Below, in pieces: positions 21,780 to 30,240 of a stretch of DNA of 57,984 nucleotides. Position 1 is the stretch's first letter, and each line of letters begins with the position of its first letter. Both the position numbers and the translations under genes were made by a program. The notes beneath the pieces were generated by a model, which was given only the letters and a program-made list of their open reading frames with translations, was not told the DNA's origin and did not search any database. Source of the stretch: Yoonia sp. (lineage in GTDB: Bacteria > Pseudomonadota > Alphaproteobacteria > Rhodobacterales > Rhodobacteraceae); the NCBI GenBank assembly GCA_029250945.1, contig JAQXEG010000043.1, positions 1 through 57,984 of the forward strand, given 5' to 3'.

Positions 21780-23189
21780 ATGACACCGAATGATCATGCA
21801 TGGGCCAACGGATTAATTCCGATGATAGCGGCAGAAGAGGTGAGCCAGATCATCTCGGGCGTGTCCGATATTGCCTTGGTGCTGGGGTCTGACGGCGTTG
21901 TGATGGGTGTGATGACCAATCCGAATTTTCGCGGGCAATCCGACACCAAAGCATGGGAAGGTGCGCCGCTGACAGAGACACTGACAATCGAAAGCGTGCC
22001 GAAACTGACCGCCCGCCTTGAGAGTATCCCCAAGAGGCAGCCCGACCGCTTTCCTTTGGAACTGAACCACAAGGCCCACGATCAATTCCCCGAATTTCCC
22101 GTGCGCTATAGCTTTCACAAGGTCGGCACCGATGGGGCTGTTTTGATGTTGGGCGCTGATTTGCGATCCACTGCCGAGATGCAGCAGCAACTGGTCAACG
22201 CGCAAATCGCGCTGGAACAAGATTACGAAGCGCAGCGCGACAATGATCTGAAACTGCGCGCGCTGATGGCCGTGATGGACGAGCCGATGCTGTTCGTTTC
22301 GGTCCGGTCGGGCAATGTCATCGACGCCAATGCCGCCGCCGCTGATCTGTTCGGCCGCAAGGCAAGCGATCTGACAGGCGCCGGTTTTCACACCATGGTC
22401 GAGGGCAAGGGCCCCGGCGGCCTGATCGACAAACTGGTGTCGGTCGCGGCGTCCCAATCTGGCGGACCGGTCAAGGCGACCGCCACTGGCCAACACACCC
22501 CGATCCATTTGTCGCCCAAAATGTTGCGCACATCGCAGGACCAAATCCTGTTGTGCAAACTGTCGTCACCCACGATTGTTCGCGCCAGCAACGACACGCT
22601 GACCGACAACCTGTCGGACCTGTTCGACAATGGCGTCGACGCGATGGTTTTCGCCGCCCAAGACGGCACCGTTCTGTCCACGAACACCGCATTCCTCAAG
22701 CTGGCCGATGTGGCCCACCCGCAGAATGTGCAGGGCCAATCCTTGTCGCAATTTCTGGCGCGGGGGTCCGTCGATGTGGGCGTGATCATCGGCAATGCGA
22801 AACGGTCGGGCGCGATGCGGCTGTATGCCACCAAGATCAAAAGCGAGCTGGGCACCGACCGCCCCGTCGAGATTTCGACAACCCGCCTGCGCGCCAGCGA
22901 CACGCCCGTCTATGCGCTGATCATCCGTGACGCTAGCCGCGTCGAGGCGATCCGCCCCGGCAGCAGCAACGTGGCCGACGTTGATATGCGGTCTGTCATC
23001 GAATATATCGGGAACCAGTCGCTTAAGGATATCGTGGCGCAAACCACCGATGTCGTTGAGAAAATGTGCATCGAGACCGCCGTTGAGATGACATCAAACA
23101 ACCGCGTCGCCGCCGCCGAAATGCTTGGCCTGTCGCGCCAGTCGCTTTACGTGAAGCTGCGCAAATACGGGCTGGTCAAGAAAGACTGA
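21780..23189 (+). CDS. ppsR: Photosynthesis repressor PpsR/CrtJ
   Basis: 469 aa from the ATG at 21780; an earlier in-frame stretch runs inside ppaA and is not family-like. The layout is an N-terminal domain, a Q-rich linker (MQQQLVNAQIALEQDYEAQ), two PAS domains (about 160-260 and 280-395) and a Fis-type helix-turn-helix (NRVAAAEMLGLSRQSLYVKL). Two cysteines, Cys259 and Cys430, match the positions of the redox-sensitive pair of R. sphaeroides PpsR. It represses bch, crt and hem genes at TGT-N12-ACA sites under oxygen. Confidence 0.95.
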   Translation: MTPNDHAWANGLIPMIAAEEVSQIISGVSDIALVLGSDGVVMGVMTNPNFRGQSDTKAWEGAPLTETLTIESVPKLTARLESIPKRQPDRFPLELNHKAHDQFPEFPVRYSFHKVGTDGAVLMLGADLRSTAEMQQQLVNAQIALEQDYEAQRDNDLKLRALMAVMDEPMLFVSVRSGNVIDANAAAADLFGRKASDLTGAGFHTMVEGKGPGGLIDKLVSVAASQSGGPVKATATGQHTPIHLSPKMLRTSQDQILLCKLSSPTIVRASNDTLTDNLSDLFDNGVDAMVFAAQDGTVLSTNTAFLKLADVAHPQNVQGQSLSQFLARGSVDVGVIIGNAKRSGAMRLYATKIKSELGTDRPVEISTTRLRASDTPVYALIIRDASRVEAIRPGSSNVADVDMRSVIEYIGNQSLKDIVAQTTDVVEKMCIETAVEMTSNNRVAAAEMLGLSRQSLYVKLRKYGLVKKD

Positions 23190-23369
23190 GTGTATCGTGT
23201 AAGCGGTCGTTTACTTGATGCACTTTAGGTAACTTTGAGAGCTGCTACATATTAGGTAAAACTCAATTCTGACTTTCTTCTTATGGTGCACCGGTGCAGA
23301 ATAGTGATGGCAGCGTACCTTTTGAGGGTGAGCTTAGAAAAAACAAAGTGATACTGTGAAGTTTGCTAC

Positions 23370-23930
23370 TTGAGTTGGGGAGTTGATATATGGACTGCAC
23401 TTGGTACTTGGGTTGCCGCGGTCGGCGCAATATTTGCTGTAGTCGCCGCCATATATCTCGCGTGGATAGGAAGGCGCACCAAGCTGCAAATCGAATTCGC
23501 AGCTGTGGATGATCAAAACAGTGAGTTGCGGTTTTTCGATTGCGCTTTTGGGCCAACCTTTCACGAAATTCAGGTGCGATTGGTCAACCTAGGCCCTCGA
23601 GAAATTAAACTCAATAGAGCACCCAGATTCAGGCAGTACTTAGGCATTGGGGGCGAGATTCCTCTTGACGATTACGTAAACACGAATTCGGAAAAGAAGC
23701 GATTAGAAGAGGGTGACGAAGCTATTTGGTCTGCTCCACCAACCTTCATCAGTAGCATTTCTGAAGCGTTTTATGGCCGCCCATTTTAGCTATATGCGCG
23801 TTTGGTACACCTAGAACTGGAAACAAGCACAGGCATAAAGGCACGAAAGGCATTACCCAAACCGCTTCGAGACCAATTGATAGGTGATTTTGCCAAACTT
23901 TTGGAGAAATGTCGAAGCTGGGAAAAATAG
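23370..23930 (+). pseudogene. Hypothetical membrane-anchored protein broken by an in-frame TAG
   Basis: From a TTG start the frame gives a membrane helix (WVAAVGAIFAVVAAIYLAWIG), then a soluble domain with VRLVNLGPREIKLNRAP, like small proteins of unknown function from genomic islands. It stops at TAG (23787-23789), but the same frame continues with 46 coherent codons (LYARLVHLELETSTGIKARK...) to a second TAG at 23928-23930. The simplest reading is one 186-codon gene inactivated by a nonsense mutation. The region is AT-rich relative to its neighbours and lies where related clusters carry bchE. Confidence 0.55.
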
Positions 23931-24229
23931 CATTGGAACGACTTCGTTTTTATCGAACTACTAGATTTTAGCGCTCATTGGTATCTATGGAATGGAAGCT
24001 CGTTAAGGGTTCAGTTTTCAATTCAAGCGTGCGGCAGTGATTGGCGGATGTACAAACGTTATCACAACGGTCAATTATTAACATAATTTGGCTTATGCGT
24101 GATGACTTTCATCAGCGGCGCGCATGTCAAAAATCGCCACGCTGCTACGCTCGTTTGCATTCATAAATGCAATTTATTCACGAGGCACAGATATGTGCCT
24201 AAGCTCTTTTCTACGACACTGTCATCAAA
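23931..24229. other. Intergenic stretch without a supported gene
   Basis: AT-rich 299 bp after the broken gene. I see no coding frame, operator or strong terminator. A small inverted repeat TTGCATT-CATA-AATGCAA lies near 24155-24175. Confidence 0.5.
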
Positions 24230-24727
24230 ATGGACGTCACCTGCGAGGCTTGTGGGACGGCGTATTACCTCCCGCTTGAGATGAAGATATCCGAGAATTT
24301 CAATCCCGACCGCGCCGGGGATGAGGCCCACGCCCACGCCGCACTCGACAAGATTTTCCAGCAGGAAATCACCGAACTTGGCATCGTGCGCTGTCCATCG
24401 TACAAGCATCTGAACAACGCAATGTACCGCGCGCGCACGCAAGGGTTCAAAACCGATTTCTGGATGTCGCTAATTGGTATTCCACTGTGTCTTGGGGTGC
24501 TGCTTGGCACGCTTTGGATCATGGGCGAGTCCGGTTCGCTGTTCTATGTCGTCGCGTTCTTTGCCGGTCTTGGCCTGCTTGTGCTGCCGTTTATCTTTGT
24601 CGCCAGCCTTTTGGGGCTGCTTGGCATTTGGGATTTCAAAACCAAAAAGAACGGCATCATTCCCGGAACCGAGGCCGACGCGTCGCGCAGCCAAAAGGAA
24701 CTGTTGGTCAAAATGGTCCGCGGCTAA
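24230..24727 (+). CDS. Zinc-ribbon membrane protein of unknown function
   Basis: 165 aa. The N-terminus begins MDVTCEACGTAYYLP, a CxxC knuckle like those of MJ0042/zinc-ribbon proteins; a single further Cys (IVRCPS) follows. Two adjacent membrane helices (about 80-97 and 104-134) precede a charged tail. It is not a known part of photosynthesis clusters and may have arrived with the neighbouring insert. It is convergent with cycA; an 8-bp inverted repeat (24742-24772) separates them. Function unknown. Confidence 0.7.
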   Translation: MDVTCEACGTAYYLPLEMKISENFNPDRAGDEAHAHAALDKIFQQEITELGIVRCPSYKHLNNAMYRARTQGFKTDFWMSLIGIPLCLGVLLGTLWIMGESGSLFYVVAFFAGLGLLVLPFIFVASLLGLLGIWDFKTKKNGIIPGTEADASRSQKELLVKMVRG

Positions 24728-24741
24728 GCCCCTAAAACGCA

Positions 24742-24772
24742 AAACGGCGACCCGATAAATGAGCCGCCGTTT
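24742..24772. terminator. Possible bidirectional terminator hairpin
   Basis: AAACGGCG (24742-24749) pairs with CGCCGTTT (24765-24772) between the convergent zinc-ribbon and cycA genes. T-runs are short on both sides, so efficiency is uncertain. Confidence 0.4.
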
Positions 24773-24793
24773 CGGATTAAATAGATTGTGCGT

Positions 24794-25231
24794 TTAGTTG
24801 GACGCTGGGCCAACTGCGACCAGATAGGCCCAGATATCAGCGGCGTCTTGTTCGTCGCGCAGTTTATAGGACATCTTGGACCGCTCCCGCTTGCCCAGCT
24901 GGTCGGTCAGGTAACTGGATGGATCTTGGACCCATGCGACAAAACTTGGCTCGTCCCAGACGGCGCCAGTTTCGCCAAGCGCCACAAGACCCTTGGAGTA
25001 ACGGAACCCTTCTTGGCTACCCAGAACGCGACCGAACAGACCGTACTGGTTTGGACCGGCGCGGCCACCTTTGACAATGGTTTCGCCGTCAGCGTCCACG
25101 ATCATGTGGCAGGATTTACAGTTCTTGGCATAGATCGCCTCGCCTGCCTCTGCGTCACCGGACGCGTGGCCATCAGCGAATGCGGGTGCAGCGAACAATG
25201 CGGCTGCTGCTGCGATAACAGTAATCTTCAT
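24794..25231 (-). CDS. cycA: Cytochrome c2
   Basis: 145 aa from the ATG at 25231; the in-frame extension upstream is not signal-like. A Sec signal peptide (residues 1-19, ending APAFA) is followed by haem motif C38-K-S-C41-H42 and a probable axial methionine, Met120 (KMSYKL). The overall pattern (GPNQYGLFGRVLGSQEGFRYSKG) is that of periplasmic cytochrome c2, the electron carrier between the bc1 complex and the reaction centre. Since no reaction-centre cytochrome gene pufC is present, this protein is probably the direct donor to PufLM. Confidence 0.9.
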   Translation of the reverse strand: MKITVIAAAAALFAAPAFADGHASGDAEAGEAIYAKNCKSCHMIVDADGETIVKGGRAGPNQYGLFGRVLGSQEGFRYSKGLVALGETGAVWDEPSFVAWVQDPSSYLTDQLGKRERSKMSYKLRDEQDAADIWAYLVAVGPASN

Positions 25232-25407
25232 GACTCTCGTCTCCCTTTGTATTAAATAGCAGGATAGGGCGTGCCAACAGCCGATCAAGCCACATTCGCT
25301 AAAAAAGGCGGCAAACAGCCGAAACTTGCGGGAATGTCACAATGATAAGGGAAATCAGGCATTTACCCGTAGAAATCGCCCCCTCGTTTCGCGCCAAAAT
25401 CATGCGG

Positions 25408-25444
25408 ACTTTACACAATCAATTTGAACACTACTGTGTAAAGT
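25408..25444. promoter_or_regulatory. 10-bp inverted repeat in the cycA/cobalamin-gene promoter
   Basis: ACTTTACACA (25408-25417) and TGTGTAAAGT (25435-25444) form a perfect 10-bp dyad with a 17-bp spacer in the divergent promoter. Its right arm begins a TGT-N12-ACA match (25435-25452). A dimeric regulator site is likely; whether it is PpsR or another factor is open. Confidence 0.5.
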
Positions 25445-25477
25445 AGCCAACAGACGACAATTAGGGGCCATGACGGC

Positions 25478-26281
25478 ATGAACGACGCAAGGGATATATT
25501 CCTGCGGCGCGTGTATGACCGGTCTTTTCAAGACTTAAAGACCCTAAGCGCAAAGCTGCCCGAAGATACGGTTATTACGCTCGCCCGCGAGGTTCTTTTG
25601 CATGTCGCAAGCAAGGCTGATCCCGATCTGCCCGCCCCTGCCGACATTGAAACACTAGCGTTGGACCTAATCCATCATGATCCTGATCGCGCGGCAGGTG
25701 TGGTCCGGTCTATTCAAACGGCGGGCGCGTCGATTGCAGATATCTATCTGCACCACCTGGCCGCCGCCGCACGCCAATTAGGCGCATGGTGGGAAACGGA
25801 CCGTATTTCGCTGGTGGATGTGACCGTCGGCACAGGCCGGATATTTGCGATCATGCGCGGGTTGGCCCCACTGTTCACCCTGCCCGACCCTGGCCCGCGC
25901 AAATCCGCGCTATTTGCCGCCGTGCCGGATGAGACACATACCCTTGGGGTGAAAATGGCCGCTGATCTGTTTCGGCAGAAAGACTGGGATATTGATCTGC
26001 GGCTAGGGGCGACCAATGCCACGCTTGCCGCTGAAATCGCCGATCATCCGCCGCGGATTGTCGGCCTGTCTGCGGGTGGGATGCACGCCACCGCCGCCTT
26101 GGCCAAGATCATCATCACGATCCGCATTCATTCGCCCGCAACGGCCATTCTGGTCAGCGGCCAGGTCGTGAATGACGCCCCCGATATCGTCGCCCTGATG
26201 CAGCCTGATGCCATGACCACCGACTTTGACACAACCGAGGTCGAGATGAACCGCCTTTGGACCGCGACGACACCGCAATAG
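25478..26281 (+). CDS. Second cobalamin-binding (MtbC1/AerR-like) protein
   Basis: 267 aa. Residues 95-125 form a helical cap with a Trp pair (LGAWWETDRISLVDVTVGTGR), as in CarH and MtbC1-like proteins. The B12-binding fold follows with E-x-H-x-x-G at ETHTLG (His154), LSAGG and VSGQVV. It differs clearly from ppaA, whose product has the same architecture. Located just upstream of bchG with its own promoter dyad, it could be a second light- or B12-responsive regulator. No catalytic domain is fused to it. Its target is unknown. Confidence 0.7.
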   Translation: MNDARDIFLRRVYDRSFQDLKTLSAKLPEDTVITLAREVLLHVASKADPDLPAPADIETLALDLIHHDPDRAAGVVRSIQTAGASIADIYLHHLAAAARQLGAWWETDRISLVDVTVGTGRIFAIMRGLAPLFTLPDPGPRKSALFAAVPDETHTLGVKMAADLFRQKDWDIDLRLGATNATLAAEIADHPPRIVGLSAGGMHATAALAKIIITIRIHSPATAILVSGQVVNDAPDIVALMQPDAMTTDFDTTEVEMNRLWTATTPQ

Positions 26282-26287
26282 GCGCAG

Positions 26288-26305
26288 TGTCAACCAAACA
26301 TTACA
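26288..26305. promoter_or_regulatory. PpsR-type operator 1, bchG promoter
   Basis: TGTCAACCAAACATTACA fits TGT-N12-ACA, 7 bp after the stop codon of the cobalamin-binding gene and 37 bp upstream of bchG. Confidence 0.7.
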
Positions 26306-26322
26306 CTTGATAGGGTGCAATG

Positions 26323-26340
26323 TGTAAGGCTAAACTTACA
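26323..26340. promoter_or_regulatory. PpsR-type operator 2, abutting the bchG start
   Basis: TGTAAGGCTAAACTTACA ends two bases before the bchG ATG (26343), where a ribosome-binding site would normally be. Confidence 0.7.
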
Positions 26341-26342
26341 CT

Positions 26343-27242
26343 ATGGCCATAACAGATTCCTATTCCAATCGGGGTTTGCCCGAACCTGCCGCGATGCTGC
26401 GCCTGATCAAACCGATCACGTGGTTCCCACCCATGTGGGCTTATGTCTGCGGGTTGATATCGTCGGGCGCGGGTACGTCGGGGCAATGGACATATATCAT
26501 TTTGGGCGTGTTGCTGGCGGGACCGATTGTCTGTGGCATGTCACAGGCGGCGAACGATTGGTGCGACCGCCACGTCGACGCCATCAACGAACCAGAGCGC
26601 CCCATTCCATCGGGCCGCATCCCTGGCCGTTGGGGCCTGTGGATCGCAATGGCCATGTCGGTGCTATCCCTGATCGTGGGCAGCATGCTTGGGTCATGGG
26701 GCTTGGGCGCGACGGTGCTGGGCGTGGCCGCCGCATGGGCCTATTCCGCCGAACCCGTGCGTCTGAAAACATCCGGCTGGTGGGGGCCGGGCCTTGTGGG
26801 ATTGTCCTATGAAACCCTGCCGTGGTTCACCGGTGCTGCCGTATTGGCCGCTGGCGCGCCCAGCTGGCAGATCGTTACCATCGCCCTGCTTTACGGCATC
26901 GGCGCGCATGGGATCATGACCCTGAACGATTTCAAAGCCGTCGCAGGTGACCGCCAAATGGGTATCCGGTCCCTACCCGCCACGCTTGGCCCGCACCGCG
27001 CGGCCCGCGTCGCCTGCTGGATCATGGCCGTGCCGCAAGCCATCGTCGTCACTCTCCTGACGCTCTGGGACAAGCCGCTGCACGCCATCGCTGTGCTGAC
27101 ACTTCTGGCGCTGCAAATCGCCGCTATGCGCAAACTGCTACGCGATCCGCTGGCCAATGCGCCGTGGTATCAAGGCACCGGCATCATTCTATACGTCAGT
27201 GGCATGATGGTCGCTGCCTTCGCCTTAAGGGGACTGCTATGA
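26343..27242 (+). CDS. bchG: Bacteriochlorophyll synthase
   Basis: BchG attaches geranylgeranyl (or phytyl) diphosphate to bacteriochlorophyllide a in the membrane. The 299-aa UbiA-type prenyltransferase has the aspartate-rich motif in SQAANDWCDRHVDAINEPERPIPSG and many membrane helices. The start is set by homology: the distance from Met1 to PEP-A matches other BchG proteins. No Shine-Dalgarno sequence is visible, since a PpsR-type operator ends 2 bp upstream, so translation may be leaderless or weak. It overlaps the next gene (ATGA). Confidence 0.96.
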   Translation: MAITDSYSNRGLPEPAAMLRLIKPITWFPPMWAYVCGLISSGAGTSGQWTYIILGVLLAGPIVCGMSQAANDWCDRHVDAINEPERPIPSGRIPGRWGLWIAMAMSVLSLIVGSMLGSWGLGATVLGVAAAWAYSAEPVRLKTSGWWGPGLVGLSYETLPWFTGAAVLAAGAPSWQIVTIALLYGIGAHGIMTLNDFKAVAGDRQMGIRSLPATLGPHRAARVACWIMAVPQAIVVTLLTLWDKPLHAIAVLTLLALQIAAMRKLLRDPLANAPWYQGTGIILYVSGMMVAAFALRGLL

Positions 27243-28525
27243 CACTTTCTTGGACACAGATCATGCGGATGGGGTTGGTGCAAATGGCGCTAGGGTCCAT
27301 CGTTGTGCTGACGACATCCACGCTGAACCGGTTGATGGTCGTTGAATTCGCGTTGCCCGCCCTGTTGCCCGGCATTCTGGTCGGCCTGCATTACGGCATC
27401 CAGATGTCGCGGCCCAAATGGGGGTTCATGTCCGACAGCGGCGGCAACCGCACCCGCTGGATCATCAGCGGCATGGGGCTGTTGGCGCTGGGTGGTTTGG
27501 GTGCCGCGTTTGGCGTGGCCCTGTTTGCCGTGAACTTCTGGCTGGCGTTGGCCGTATCCGTGTTGGCCTATGCGCTGATTGGGCTGGGCGTGGGCGCATC
27601 CGGCACATCGCTGCTGGCGCTTTTGGCCACAGCCACCGCACCGCACCGCCGCGCGGCGGCGGCCACAATCACATGGCTGATGATGATCTTTGGCATCGCG
27701 CTGACGGCTGGACTTGCTGGGTCATTCCTTGACCCCTATTCGCCTGCGCGCCTGATGACCGTCGTCGCCGTTGTTGTGACAATCGCCGTGGCGCTAACCG
27801 CCCTTGCCATGTGGCGCATCGAGGCACGCGTCACCGTCACCGCCCCATCCGAGGCCCCCGTCCCGTTCCGCCAAGGCCTGCAAGAGGTCATGGCAGAGCC
27901 CGCAACCCGCAACTTCACCCTTTTCGTGTTCCTGTCGATGAACGCCTATTTCATGCAAGAACTGATCTTGGAGCCCTTTGCGGGCCTCGTGTTCAACATG
28001 ACACCGGGACAAACCACACAACTTAGCGGGGCGCAAAACGGTGGCGTGTTCATGGGCATGCTGACCGTCGGCATCGTCGCCACCGGTTTCAAAATCGGGG
28101 CGCTGCGGTCATGGGTCATGGCGGGCTGTCTGGGGTCCTGCGTGGTGCTGGGGCTGATCAGCCTAATAGGCACCGGCGCGATCGCCCTGCCCCTGACCGC
28201 AATCGTCGTGGCACTGGGTTTCTTCAACGGCATGTTCGCAGTCGCCGCCATCGGCGCAATGATGGCGCTGGCCGCACGCGGGCGCACGGGGCGCACGGGC
28301 ACACGCATGGGGATCTGGGGCGCGGCACAGGCCATCGCCGCCGGCTTTGGCGGGTTGGTCGGCGCATTGGCCGCCGACATCATGCGCACATTCATGACAG
28401 ACGGCCCCGCATTCGGCGCCGTTTTCGCATTCGAGGCGAGCCTTTTCCTGGCCGCCACTATCATGGCCGCCAAGGTCATGGAAACCAACACCGCGCCCAA
28501 CGTGGCGCTGATGCCGGGGGAATAA
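27239..28525 (+). CDS. PucC/BCH2-family carrier (orf428 type)
   Basis: 428 aa with about 12 membrane helices and the family N-terminus MRMGLVQMALGSIVVLTTSTLNRLMVVE. The length equals that of R. capsulatus orf428, which also sits between bchG and bchP. Members are thought to move bacteriochlorophyll or help light-harvesting assembly. The ATG overlaps the bchG stop by 4 bp, and bchP begins 3 bp after its end, so the three genes are co-expressed. Confidence 0.9.
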   Translation: MTLSWTQIMRMGLVQMALGSIVVLTTSTLNRLMVVEFALPALLPGILVGLHYGIQMSRPKWGFMSDSGGNRTRWIISGMGLLALGGLGAAFGVALFAVNFWLALAVSVLAYALIGLGVGASGTSLLALLATATAPHRRAAAATITWLMMIFGIALTAGLAGSFLDPYSPARLMTVVAVVVTIAVALTALAMWRIEARVTVTAPSEAPVPFRQGLQEVMAEPATRNFTLFVFLSMNAYFMQELILEPFAGLVFNMTPGQTTQLSGAQNGGVFMGMLTVGIVATGFKIGALRSWVMAGCLGSCVVLGLISLIGTGAIALPLTAIVVALGFFNGMFAVAAIGAMMALAARGRTGRTGTRMGIWGAAQAIAAGFGGLVGALAADIMRTFMTDGPAFGAVFAFEASLFLAATIMAAKVMETNTAPNVALMPGE

Positions 28526-28528
28526 ATC

Positions 28529-29707
28529 ATGTATGATGTTGTCGTAATCGGGGGTGGGCCATCGGGCGCGACCGCAGCCCATGACCTTGTGATGTCCGGC
28601 CATAAGGTCGCGATGATCGACCGCGACGGGCGGATCAAGCCCTGCGGCGGGGCGATACCGCCCCGCGCAATTTCAGATTTCGATATCCCCGACGCGCAGC
28701 TGATCGCCAAGGTAAACACCGCCCGCATGATTTCCCCCACGGGCCGCGCAGTGGATATCCCAATTGAAAATGGCTTTGTCGGCATGGTTGACCGCAAAGA
28801 TTTTGACCCCTTCTTGCGCGACCGCGCCGTGGCCGCTGGCGCCACAGGGCTGACTGGCACCTTCCGCCGGATCAACCGCACCGCGGGCCAGACCAATGTG
28901 ATCTACCGCGACAAGGCATCGGGCAAGGAAATGTCATTGCAGACTAAGCTGGTCATTGGTGCGGATGGTGCAAAATCCGCCGTCGCCAAGGCCGAGGTGC
29001 CGGGTGGCGAAAAGATCAACTATGTCATCGCCTACCACGAAATTATCGAGGCCCCCGCCGCATCGAATGTCTATGACCCGCTGCGCTGCGATGTGATCTA
29101 TGACGGCAAAATCTCGCCCGATTTTTACGGCTGGGTGTTCCCGCATGGCGCGTCTTGTAGCGTTGGCATGGGCACGGGCATCGACGGCGTGGACCTGAAA
29201 CAGGCAACTGCCGATCTGCGTGCGGCCTCTGGCCTGACCGGTTGCAAAACCCTGCGCCGCGAAGGTGCGCCAATCCCCCTGCGCCCCATGGACAAATGGG
29301 ACAACGGTCATGATGTCGTGCTGGCAGGCGATGCCGCTGGCGTCGTCGCCCCGTCATCGGGCGAGGGGATTTATTACGCAATGATGGGCGGACGCTTGGC
29401 AGCCACGGCGGCCAGCGCCTGCCTTGCATCGGGCCGCGCCAAGGATCTGACGCTGGCGCGCAAGCTGTTCATGGGCGAGCATAAAAACGTGTTCAAGGTG
29501 CTGGGCGCCATGCAAAACGCATATTATCGCAGCGATGACCGTCGCGAACGGTTTGTATCATTGTGCCACGATGTCGACGTGCAACGCTTGACCTTCGAGG
29601 CATATATGAACAAAAAACTCGTCGCGGCAAAACCGCTGGCACATCTGAAAATCGGGGTAAAGAATTTGGCACATCTGACCGGCATCGTATCGGCGACACG
29701 CGTATGA
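28529..29707 (+). CDS. bchP: Geranylgeranyl bacteriochlorophyll reductase
   Basis: BchP reduces the geranylgeranyl tail of bacteriochlorophyll to phytyl with NADPH. The 392-aa flavoprotein has an N-terminal FAD motif (VVIGGGPSGATAAHDL), CGGAIPPRA, GADGAKSAVAK, and the second FAD motif GDAAGVVAPSSGEGI. Its stop overlaps the idi start (ATGA). Confidence 0.96.
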   Translation: MYDVVVIGGGPSGATAAHDLVMSGHKVAMIDRDGRIKPCGGAIPPRAISDFDIPDAQLIAKVNTARMISPTGRAVDIPIENGFVGMVDRKDFDPFLRDRAVAAGATGLTGTFRRINRTAGQTNVIYRDKASGKEMSLQTKLVIGADGAKSAVAKAEVPGGEKINYVIAYHEIIEAPAASNVYDPLRCDVIYDGKISPDFYGWVFPHGASCSVGMGTGIDGVDLKQATADLRAASGLTGCKTLRREGAPIPLRPMDKWDNGHDVVLAGDAAGVVAPSSGEGIYYAMMGGRLAATAASACLASGRAKDLTLARKLFMGEHKNVFKVLGAMQNAYYRSDDRRERFVSLCHDVDVQRLTFEAYMNKKLVAAKPLAHLKIGVKNLAHLTGIVSATRV

Positions 29708-30240
29708 CCGACATCATGATCCCCGCTTGGGTCGACGGTGTTTTGCAACCCGTGGAAAAGCTCGACGCGCATTTGCGCGGGCTGAAGCACAAGGCCGTGT
29801 CGGTGTTTGTGATGTCCAGCAATCACATGCTGATCCAGCAACGCGCTGCGCATAAATACCACACGCCGACGCTGTGGGCGAACACTTGCTGCACCCACCC
29901 TGCGTGGGACGAGGATGACAAACTTTGCGCCAATCGGCGGCTGGATGATGAGCTGGGGATCACTGGTTTGCACTGTGATCATCGCGGCCGCGTGGAATAT
30001 CGCGCCGATGTGGGCGGTGGCCTGATCGAACATGAGGTCGTCGAGGTCTTCGTCGGCCGCGCCGACCTGTCCCTGCGTATTCAACCCAACCCAGATGAGG
30101 TGATGGCGACGCGCTGGGTCGATTATCAAACCCTATTGTCCGAGATTGACGCCACGCCCGAGGCATTCACCCCGTGGCTGCGCATCTATCTGGCCGATCA
30201 CGCCGACCTGATTTTTGGGGATATGCTGGCCAACGCCTAG
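29704..30240 (+). CDS. idi: Isopentenyl-diphosphate delta-isomerase (type I)
   Basis: 178 aa from the ATG at 29704, which overlaps the bchP stop. The Nudix-related fold shows the catalytic Cys in NTCCTHP and an acidic EHEVVEVF segment. It converts IPP to DMAPP for the phytyl tail and carotenoids. The gene is convergent with dxs, and both stops share the palindrome CTAG at 30237-30240. Confidence 0.94.
   Translation: MTDIMIPAWVDGVLQPVEKLDAHLRGLKHKAVSVFVMSSNHMLIQQRAAHKYHTPTLWANTCCTHPAWDEDDKLCANRRLDDELGITGLHCDHRGRVEYRADVGGGLIEHEVVEVFVGRADLSLRIQPNPDEVMATRWVDYQTLLSEIDATPEAFTPWLRIYLADHADLIFGDMLANA

Noticed and set aside
25435..25452. Confident PpsR site before the second cobalamin-binding gene
   Set aside because: TGT-N12-ACA occurs by chance about once per 4 kb; this single match lacks the inner c/g consensus and is better explained as part of the 10-bp dyad, so it is not listed separately.
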